From Xestospongia muta (lineage: Eukaryota > Porifera > Demospongiae > Haplosclerida > Petrosiidae): a DNA stretch of 64,000 nucleotides. Below, piece by piece: positions 50,901 to 61,889 of the stretch; positions within the stretch are counted from its first letter, which is position 1, and each line of letters opens with the position of its first letter. Location of the stretch: contig OY848919.1 of NCBI GenBank assembly GCA_963693285.1, positions 8,303,461 to 8,367,460 on the forward strand, written 5' to 3'. The notes under the pieces were generated by a model. The model was given only the letters and a program-made list of their open reading frames with translations. It did no database searches and was not told where the DNA came from. The translations under genes and the position numbers were made by a program.

Positions 50901-53900
50901 TTTTAACCTATTTACACTACTTTATTACTATATTTAAGACAGATAAACTTACCAAAGTCTTTAGATCAGCTTATTTAACCAGTTTTCACAGTTAATTTCT
51001 AAACTTTTTTAACTTTAAAAAAGCTCTAAACTCTTTATTTTAGAGTTTTAACCTATTTAGACTACCTTATTACTATATTTAATACTGATAAACTTACTAA
51101 ACTCTTTAGATCAGCTTATTTAACCAGTTTTCACAGTTAATTTCTAATCTTTTTTAACTTTCAAAAAGCTCTAGACTCTTTATTTTAGAGTTTTAACCTA
51201 TTCAGACTACTTTATTGCTATATTTAAGACAGATAAACTTACCAAAGTCTTTAAATCAGCTTATTTAACCAGTTTTCACTGTTAATTTCTAATATTTTTT
51301 AACTTTCAAAAAGCTCTAAACTGTTCATTTTAGAGTTTTAACCTATTTAGACTACTTTATTAGTATATTTAATACAGATAAACTTACTAAACTCTTTAGA
51401 TCACCTTATTTAACCAGTTTTCATAATTAATTTCTAATCTTTTTTAACTTTCAAAAAGCTCTAAACTCTTTATTTTAGAGTTGTAACCTATTTAGACTAC
51501 TTTATTAGCATATTTAAGATAGATGAACTAACTAAACTCTTTCGATCAGCTGATATAACCAGTTTTCACAGTTAATTTCTAATCTTTTTTAACTTTCAAA
51601 AAGCTCTAAACTCTTTATTTTAGAGTTTTAACCTATTTAGACTACTTTATTAGTATATATAAGACAGATAAACTTACTAAACTCTTTAGATCAGCTTATT
51701 TAACCAGTTTTTACAGTTAATTTGTAATCTTTTTTAACTTTTAAAAAGCTCTAAACTCTTTATTTTAGAGTTTTAACCTATTTAGACTTCTTTATTAGTA
51801 TATTTAAGACTGATAAACTTACTAAACTCTATAGATCAGCTTATTTAACCAGTTTTCACAGTTAATTTCTAATCTTTTTTTACTTTCAAAAAGCTCTAAA
51901 CTCTTTATTTTAGAGTTTTAACCTATTTAGACTACTTTATTAGTATATTTAAGACTGATAAACTTACTAAACTCTTTAGATCAGGTTATTTAACCAGTTT
52001 TCACAGTTAATTTCTAATCTTTTTTAACTTTCAAAAAGCTCTAAACCCTTTATTTTAGAGTTTTAACCTATTTAGACTACTTTATTGGTATATTTAAAAC
52101 TGATAAACTAACTAAACTCTATGGATCAGCTTATTTAACCAGTTTACACAGTTAATTTTTAATCTTTTTTAACTTTCAAAAAGCTCTAAACTCTTTATTT
52201 TAGAATTTAAACCTATTTAGACTACTTTATTAGTATATTTAAGACAGATAAACTTACTAAACTCTTTAGATCAGCTTATTTAACTAGTTTTCACAGTTAA
52301 TTTCTAATCTTTTTTAACTTTAAAAAAGCTCTAAACTTTATATTTTAGAGTTTTAACCTATTTAGACTACTTTATTAGTATATTTAAGACTGATAAACTA
52401 ACTAAACTCTATAGATCAGCTTTTTAACCAGTTTTCACAGTTAATTTTTAATCTTTTTTAACTTTTAAAAGCTCTAAACTCTTTATTTTAGAATTTAACC
52501 TATTTAGACTACTTTATTACTATATTTAAGACAGATAAACTTACTAAACTCTTTAGATCAGCTTATTTAACCAGTTTTCACAGTTAATTTCTAATCTTTT
52601 TTAACTTTCAAAAAGCTCTAAACTCTTTATTTTGGAGTTTTAACCTATTTAGACTACTTTATTAGTACATTTAAGACAGATAAACTTACTAAACTCTTTA
52701 GATCAGCTTATTTAACCAGTTTTCACAGTTAATTTCTAATCTTTTTTAACTTTAAAAAAGCTCTAAACTCTTTATTTTAGAGTTTTAACCTATTTAGACT
52801 ACTTTATTACTATATTTAATACTGATAAACTTACTAAACTCTTTAGATCAGCTTATTTAACCATTTTTCACAGTTAATTTCTAATCTTTTTTAACTTTCA
52901 AAAAGCTCTAAACTCTTTATTTTAGAGTTTTAACCTATTTAGACTACTTTATTACTATATTTAAGACCGATAAACTTACCAAAGTCTTTAGATCATCTTA
53001 TTTAACCAGTTTTTACTGTTAATTTCTAATATTTTTAACTTTCAAGAACCTCTAAACTGTTCATTTTAGAGTTTTAACCTATTTAGACTACTTTATTAGT
53101 ATATTTAAGACAGATAAACTTACTAAACTCTTTAGATCATCTTATTTAACCAGTTTTCATAATTAATTTCTAATCTTTTTTAACTTTCAAAAAGCTCTAA
53201 ACTCTTTATTTTAGAGTTTTAACCTATTTAGACTACTTTATTACTATATTTAAGACCGATAAACTTACCAAAGTCTTTAGATCATCTTATTTAACCAGTT
53301 TTCACTGTTAATTTCTAATATTTTTAACTTTCAAGAAGCTCTAAACTGTTCATTTTAGAGTTTTAACCTATTTAGACTACTTTATTAGTATATTTAAGAC
53401 AGATAAACTTACTAAACTCTTTAGATCAGCTTATTTAACCAGTTTTCACAGTTAATTTCTAATCTTTTTTAACTTTCAAAAAGCTCTAAACTCTTTATTT
53501 TAGAGTTTTAACCTATTTAGACTACTTTATTACTATATTTAAGACCGATAAACTTACCAAAGTCTTTAGATCATCTTATTTAACCAGTTTTCACTGTTAA
53601 TTTCTAATATTTTTAACTTTCAAGAAGCTCTAAACTGTTCATTTTAGAGTTTTAACCTATTTAGACTACTTTATTAGTATATTTAAGACAGATAAACTTA
53701 CTAAACTCTTTAGATCATCTTATTTAACCAGTTTTCATAATTAATTTCTAATCTTTTTTAACTTTCAAAAAGCTCTAAACTCTTTATTTTAGAGTTTTAA
53801 CCTATTTAGACTACTTTATTAGTATATATAAGACAGATAAACTTACTAAACTCTTTAGATCAGCTTATTTAACTATTTTTCACAGTTAATTTCTAATCTT

Positions 53901-56900
53901 TTTTAACTTTCAAAAAGCTCTAAACTCTTTATTTTAGAGTTTTAACCTATTTAGACTACTTTATTAGTATATATAAGATAGATAAACTTACTAAACTCTT
54001 TAGATCAGCTTATTTAACCAGTTTTCAAAGTTAATTTCTAATCTTTTTTAACTTTCAAAAAGCTCTAAACTCTTTATTTTAGACTTTTAACCTATTTATA
54101 CTACTTTATTAGTATATTTAAGATAGATAAACTTACTAAACTCTTTAGATCAGCTTATTTAACCAGTTTTCACAGTTAATTTCTAATCTTTTTTAACTTT
54201 CAAAAAGCTCTAAACCCTTTATTTTAGAGTTTTAACCTATTTAGACTACTTTATTAGTATATTTAAGGCTGATAAACTAACTAAACTCTATAGATCAGCT
54301 TTTTAACCAGTTTTCACAGTTAATTTTTAATCTTTTTTAACTTTTAAAAGCTTTAAACTCTTTATTTTAGAATTTAAACCTATTTAGACTACTTTATTAC
54401 TATATTTAAGACAGGTAAACTTACTAAACTCTTTAGATCAGCTTATTTAACCAATTTTCACAGTTAATTTCTAATCTTTTTTAACTTTCAAAAAGCTCTA
54501 AACTCTTTATTTTAGAGTTTTAACCTATTTAGACTACTTTATTACTATATTTAATACTGATAAACTTACTAAACTCTTTAGATCAGCTTATTTAACCAGT
54601 TTTCACAGTTAATTTCTAATCTTTTTTAACTTTCAAAAAGCTCTAAACTCTTTATTTTAGAGTTTTCACCTATTTAGACTACTTTATTACTATATTTAAG
54701 ACAGATAAACTTACCAAAGTCTTTAGATCAGCTTATTTAACCAGTTTTCACAGTTAATTTCTAAACTTTTTTAACTTTCAAAAAGCTCTAAACTCTTTAT
54801 TTTAGAGTTTTAACCTATTTAGACTACCTTATTACTATATTTAATACTGATAAACTTACTAAACTCTTTAGATCAGCTTATTTAACCAGTTTTCACAGTT
54901 AATTTCTAATCTTTTTTAACTTTCAAAAAGCTCTAAACTCTTTATTTTAGAGTTTTAACCTATTTAGACTACTTTATTACTATATTTAAGACAGATAAAC
55001 TTACCAAAGTCTTTAGATCAGCTTATTTAACCAGTTTTTACTGTTAATTTCTAATATTTTTTAACTTTCAAGAAGCTCTAAGCTGTTCATTTTAGAGTTT
55101 TAACCTATTTAGACTACTTTATTAGTATATTTAAGACAGATAAACTTACTAAACTCTTTAGATCACCTTATTTAACCAGTTTTCATAATTAATTTCTAAT
55201 CTTTTTTAACTTTCAAAAAGCTCTAAACTCTTTATTTTAGAGTTTTAACCTATTTAGACTACTTTATTAACATATTTAAGATAGATGAACTTACTAAACT
55301 CTTTAGATCAGCTGTTTTAACCAGTTTTCACAGTTAATTTCTAATATTTTTTAACTTTCAAAAAGCTCTAAACTCTTTCTTTTAGAGTTTTAACCTATTT
55401 AGACTACTTTATTAGTATATTTAAGACAGATAAACTTACTAAACTCTTTAGATCAGTTTACTTAACCAGTTTTCACAGTTAATTTCTAATATTTTTTAAA
55501 ATTCAAAAAGGTCTATACCCTTTATTTTAGAGTTTTAACCTATTTAGACTACTTTCTTACTATATTTAATACTGATAAACTTACTAAACTTTTTAGATCA
55601 GCTTATTTAACCAGTTTTCACAGTTAATTTCTAAACTTTTTTTACTTTCAAAAAGCTCTAAACTCTTTATTTTAGAGTTTTAACCTATTTAGACTACTTT
55701 ATTAGTATATATAAGACAGATAAACTTACTAAACTCTTTAGATCAGCTTATTTAACCAGTTTTCACAGTTAATTTCTAATCTTTTTTAACTTTCAAAAAG
55801 CTCTAAACTCTTTATTTTAGACTTTTAACCTATTTATACTACTTTATTAGTATATTTAAGACAGATAAACTTACTAAACTCTTTAGATCAGCTTATTTAA
55901 CCAGTTTTCACATTAATTTCTAATCTTTTTTAACTTTCAAAAAGCTCTAAACCCTTTATTTTAGAGTTTAAACCTATTTAGACTACTTTATTAGTATATT
56001 TAAGACAGATAAACTAACTAAAATCTTTAGATCAGCTTATTTAACCAGTTTTCACAGTTAATTTATAAACTTTTTTAACTTTAAAAAAGCTCTAAACTCT
56101 TTATTTTAGAGTTTTAACCTATTTAGACTACTTTATTACTATATTTAATACTGATAAACTTACTAAACTCTTTAGATCAGCTTATTTAACCAGTTTTCAC
56201 AGTTAATTTCTAATCTTTTTTAACTTTCAAAAAGCTCTAAACTCTTTATTTTAGAGTTTTCACCTATTTAGACTACTTTATTACTATATTTAAGACCGAT
56301 AAACTTACCAAAGTCTTTAGATCATCTTATTTAACCAGTTTTCACTGTTAATTTCTAATATTTTTAACTTTCAAGAAGCTCTAAACTGTTCATTTTAGAG
56401 TTTTAACCTATTTAGACTACTTTATTAGTATATTTAAGACAGATAAACTTACTAAACTCTTTAGATCATCTTATTTAACCAGTTTTCATAATTAATTTCT
56501 AATCTTTTTTAACTTTCAAAAAGCTCTAAACTCTTTATTTTAGAGTTTTAACCTATTTAGACTACTTTATTAGTATATATAAGACAGATAAACTTACTAA
56601 ACTCTTTAGATCAGCTTATTTAACTATTTTTCACAGTTAATTTCTAATCTTTTTTAACTTTCAAAAAGCTCTAAACTCTTTATTTTAGAGTTTTAACCTA
56701 TTTAGACTACTTTATTAGTATATATAAGATAGATAAACTTACTAAACTCTTTAGATCAGCTTATTTAACCAGTTTTCAAAGTTAATTTCTAATCTTTTTT
56801 AACTTTCAAAAAGCTCTAAACTCTTTATTTTAGACTTTTAACCTATTTATACTACTTTATTAGTATATTTAAGATAGATAAACTTACTAAACTCTTTAGA

Positions 56901-57929
56901 TCAGCTTATTTAACCAGTTTTCACAGTTAATTTCTAATCTTTTTTAACTTTCAAAAAGCTCTAAACCCTATACTTTAGAGTTTTAACCTATTTAGACTAC
57001 TTTATTAGTATATTTAAGGCTGATAAACTAACTAAACTCTATAGATCAGCTTTTTAACCAGTTTTCACAGTTAATTTTTAATCTTTTTTAACTTTTAAAA
57101 GCTTTAAACTCTTTATTTTAGAATTTAAACCTATTTAGACTACTTTATTACTATATTTAAGACAGATAAACTTACTAAACTCTTTAGATCAGCTTATTTA
57201 ACCAATTTTCACAGTTAATTTCTAATCTTTTTTAACTTTCAAAAAGCTCTAAACTCTTTATTTTAGAGTTTTAACCTATTTAGACTACTTTATTACTATA
57301 TTTAATACTGATAAACTTACTAAACTCTTTAGATCAGCTTATTTAACCAGTTTTCACAGTTAATTTCTAATCTTTTTTAACTTTCAAAAAGCTCTAAACT
57401 CTTTATTTTAGAGTTTGCACCTATTTAGACTACTTTATTACTATATTTAAGACAGATAAACTTACCAAAGTCTTTAGATCAGCTTATTTAACCAGTTTTC
57501 ACAGTTAATTTCTAAACTTTTTTAACTTTAAAAAAGCTCTAAACTCTTTATTTTAGAGTTTTAACCTATTTAGACTACCTTATTACTATATTTAATACTG
57601 ATAAACTTACTAAACTCTTTAGATCAGCTTATTTAACCAGTTTTCACAGTTAATTTCTAATCTTTTTTAACTTTCAAAAAGCTCTAAACTCTTTATTTTA
57701 GAGTTTTAACCTATTTAGACTACTTTATTACTATATTTAAGACAGATAAACTTACCAAAGTCTTTAGATCAGCTTATTTAACCAGTTTTCACTGTTAATT
57801 TCTAATATTTTTTAACTTTCAAGAAGCTCTAAACTGTTCATTTTAGAGTTTTAACCTATTTAGACTACTTTATTAGTAAATTTAAGACAGATAAACTTAC
57901 TAAACTCTTTAGATCACCTTATTTAACCA

Positions 57930-59890
57930 GTTTTAATAATTAATTTCTAATCTTTTTTAACTTTCAAAAAGCTCTAAACTCTTTATTTTCGAGTTTTAAC
58001 CTATTTAGACTACTTTATTAGCATATTTAAGATAGATGAACTTACTAAACTCTTTAGATCAGCTTATTTAACCAGTTTTCACAGTTAATTTCTAATCTTT
58101 TTTAACTTTCAAAAAGCTCTAAACTCTTTATTTTAGAGTTTTAACCTATTTAGACTACTTTATTACTATATTTAAGACAGATAAACTTACCAAAGTCTTT
58201 AGATCAGCTTATTTAACCAGTTTTCACTGTTAATTTCTAAACTTTTTTAACTTTCAAAAAGCTCTAAACTCTTTATTTTAGAGTTTTAACCTATTTAGAC
58301 TACCTTATTACTATATTTAATACTGATAAACTTACTAAACTCTTTAGATCAGCTTATTTAACCAGTTTTCACAGTTAATTTCTAATCTTTTTTAACTTTC
58401 AAAAAGCTCTAAACTCTTTATTTTAGAGTTTTAACCTATTTAGACTACTTTATTACTATATTTAAGACAGATAAACTTACCAAAGTCTTTAGATCAGCTT
58501 ATTTAACCAGTTTTCACTGTTAATTTCTAAACTTTTTTAACTTTCAAAAAGCTCTAAACTCTTTATTTTAGAGTTTTAACCTATTTAGACTACCTTATTA
58601 CTATATTTAATACTGATAAACTTACTAAACTCTTTAGATCAGCTTATTTAACCACTTTTCACAGTTAATTTCTAATCTTTTTTAACTTTCAAAAAGCTCT
58701 AAACTCTTTATTTTGGAGTTTTAACCTATTTAGACTACTTTATTACTATATTTAAGACAGATAAACTTACCAAAGTCTTTAGATCAGCTTATTTAACCAG
58801 TTTTCACTGTTAATTTCTAATATTTTTTAACTTTCAAGAAGCTCTAATCTGTTCATTTTAGAGTTTTAACCTATTTAGACTACTTTATTAGTATATTTAA
58901 GACAGATAAACTTACTAAACTCTTTAGATCACCTTATTTAACCAGTTTTCATAATTAATTTCTAATCTTTTTTAACTTTCAAAAAGCTCTAAATTCTTTA
59001 TTTTAGAGTTTTAACCTATTTAGACTACTTTATTAGCATATTTAAGATAGATGAACTTACTAAACTCTTTAGATCAGCTTATTTAACCAGTTTTCACAGT
59101 TAATTTCTAATCTTTTTTAACTTTCAAAAAGCTCTAAACTCTTTATTTTAGAGTTTTAACCTATTTAGACTACTTTATTACTATATTTAAGACAGATAAA
59201 CTTACCAAAGTCTTTAGATCAGCTTATTTAACCAGTTTTCACTGTTAATTTCTAAACTTTTTTAACTTTCAAAAAGCTCTAAACTCTTTATTTTAGAGTT
59301 TTAACCTATTTAGACTACCTTATTACTATATTTAATACTGATAAACTTACTAAACTCTTTAGATCAGCTTATTTAACCAGTTTTCACAGTTAATTTCTAA
59401 TCTTTTTTAACTTTCAAAAAGCTCTAAACTCTTTATTTTGGAGTTTTAACCTATTTAGACTACTTTATTACTATATTTAAGACAGATAAACTTACCAAAG
59501 TCTTTAGATCAGCTTATTTAACAAGTTTTCACTGTTAATTTCTAATATTTTTTAACTTTCAAGAAGCTCTAATCTGTTCATTTTAGAGTTTTAACCTATT
59601 TAGACTACTTTATTAGTATATTTAAGACAGATAAACTTACTAAACTCTTTAGATCACCTTATTTAACCAGTTTTCTTAATTAATTTCTAATCTTTTTTAA
59701 CTTTCAAAAAGCTCTAAACTCTTTATTTTAGAGTTTTAACCTATTTAGACTACTTTATTAGCATATTTAAGATAGATGAACTTACTAAACTCTTTAGATC
59801 AGCTTATTTAACCAGTTTTCACAGTTAATTTCTAATCTTTTTTAACTTTCAAAAAGCTCTAAACTCTTTATTTTAGTGTTTTAACCTATT
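57930..59890 (-). repeat. Local amplification of a 7-monomer and a 5-monomer unit
   Basis: GCATATTTAAGATAGATGAAC starts at 58,021, 59,036 and 59,761. The spacings are 1,015 bp (7 x 145) and 725 bp (5 x 145), both exact multiples. Each is preceded by the GATCACC unit and followed by a unit with CCAAAGTC and CACTGTTAATTTCTAAAC. The variant CTCTAATCTGTTCATTTTAG near 58,850 and 59,570 is shared by the last two copies only, so they are the most closely related pair. The matching place in the previous giant copy (near 50.2 kb) has one such marker, so the extra copies arose after the 8.8-9.0-kb duplication. Confidence 0.87.
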
Positions 59891-61889
59891 TAGACTACTT
59901 TATTACTATATTTAAGACAGATAAACTTACCAAAGTCTTTAGATCAGCTTATTTAACCAGTTTTCACAGTTAATTTCTAAACTTTTTTAACTTTAAAAAA
60001 GCTCTAAACTCTTTATTTTAGAGTTTTAACCTATTTAGACTACCTTATTACTATATTTAATACTGATAAACTTACTAAACTCTTTAGATCAGCTTATTTA
60101 ACCAGTTTTCACAGTTAATTCTAATCTTTTTTAACTTTCAAAAAGCTCTAGACTCTTTATTTTAGAGTTTTAACCTATTCAGACTACTTTATTGCTATAT
60201 TTAATACAGATAAACTTACCAAAGTCTTTAAATCAGCTTATTTAACCAGTTTTCACTGTTAATTTCTAATATTTTTTAACTTTCAAAAAGCTCTAAACTG
60301 TTCATTTTAGAGTTTTAACCTATTTAGACTACTTTATTAGTATATTTAAGACAGATAAACTTACTAAACTCTTTAGATCACCTTATTTAACCAGTTTTCA
60401 TAATTAATTTCTAATCTTTTTTAACTTTCAAAAAGCTCTAAACTCTTTATTTTAGAGTTGTAACCTATTTAGACTACTTTATTAGCATATTTAAGATAGA
60501 TGAACTAACTAAACTCTTTCGATCAGCTGATATCACCAGTTTTCACAGTTAATTTCTAATCTTTTTTAACTTTCAAAAAGCTCTAAACTCTTTATTTTAG
60601 AGTTTTAACCTATTTAGACTACTTTATTAGTATATATAAGACAGATAAACTTACTAAACTCTTTAGATCAGCTTATTTAACCAGTTTTTACAGTTAATTT
60701 GTAATCTTTTTTAACTTTTAAAAAGCTCTAAACTCTTTATTTTATAGTTTTAACCTATTTAGACTTCTTTATTAGTATATTTAAGACTGATAAACTTACT
60801 AAACTCTATAGATCAGCTTATTTAACCAGTTTTCACAGTTAATTTCTAATCTTTTTTTACTTTCAAAAAGCTCTAAACTCTTTATTTTAGAGTTTTAACC
60901 TATTTAGACTACTTTATTAGTATATTTAAGACTGATAAACTTACTAAACTCTTTAGATCAGGTTATTTAACCAGTTTTCACAGTTAATTTCTAATCTTTT
61001 TTAACTTTCAAAAAGCTCTAAACCCTTTATTTTAGAGTTTTAACCTATTTAGACTACTTTATTGGTATATTTAAGACTGATAAACTAACTAAACTCTATG
61101 GATCAGCTTATTTAACCAGTTTACACAGTTAATTTTTAATCTTTTTTAACTTTCAAAAAGCTCTAAACTCTTTATTTTAGAATTTAAACCTATTTAGACT
61201 ACTTTATTAGTATATTTAAGACAGATAAACTTACTAAACTCTTTAGATCAGCTTATTTAACTAGTTTTCACAGTTAATTTCTAATCTTTTTTAACTTTAA
61301 AAAAGCTCTAAACTTTATATTTTAGAGTTTTAACCTATTTAGACTACTTTATTAGTATATTTAAGACTGATAAACTAACTAAACTCTATAGATCAGCTTT
61401 TTAACCAGTTTTCACAGTTAATTTTTAATCTTTTTTAACTTTTAAAAGCTCTAAACTCTTTATTTTAGAATTTAAACCTATTTAGACTACTTTATTACTA
61501 TATTTAAGACAGATAAACTTACTAAACTCTTTAGATCAGCTTATTTAACCAGTTTTCACAGTTAATTTCTAATCTTTTTTAACTTTAAAAAAGCTCTAAA
61601 CTCTTTATTTTGGAGTTTTAACCTATTTAGACTACTTTATTAGTACATTTAAGACAGATAAACTTACTAAACTCTTTAGATCAGCTTATTTAACCAGTTT
61701 TCACAGTTAATTTCTAATCTTTTTTAACTTTCAAAAAGCTCTAAACTCTTTATTTTAGAGTTTTAACCTATTTAGACTACTTTATTAGTATATTTAAGAT
61801 AAATAAACTTACTAAACTCTTTAGATCAGCTTATTTAACCATTTTTCACAGTTAATTTCTAATCTTTTTTAACTTTCAAAAAGTTCTAA

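Larger units (their letters stand above)
34040..52900 (-). repeat. Long-range duplication at 10,569-bp offset within block D
   Basis: Markers from about 34.0-39.6 kb reappear 10,569 bp downstream: GGCTGATAAAC at 34,721 and 45,290, TCTTTTAGAG at 35,832 and 46,401, and GGCTGATAAAC preceded by TATACTTTAG at 38,631 and 49,200. The offset then rises to 10,859 bp, with TTTTAGTGTTTT at 40,034 and 50,893. Two extra monomers near 50,450-50,750 account for this. The aligned stretches differ at only a few positions by eye. A segment of at least 5.5 kb, and probably about 8 kb, was duplicated as a block. Confidence 0.85.
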
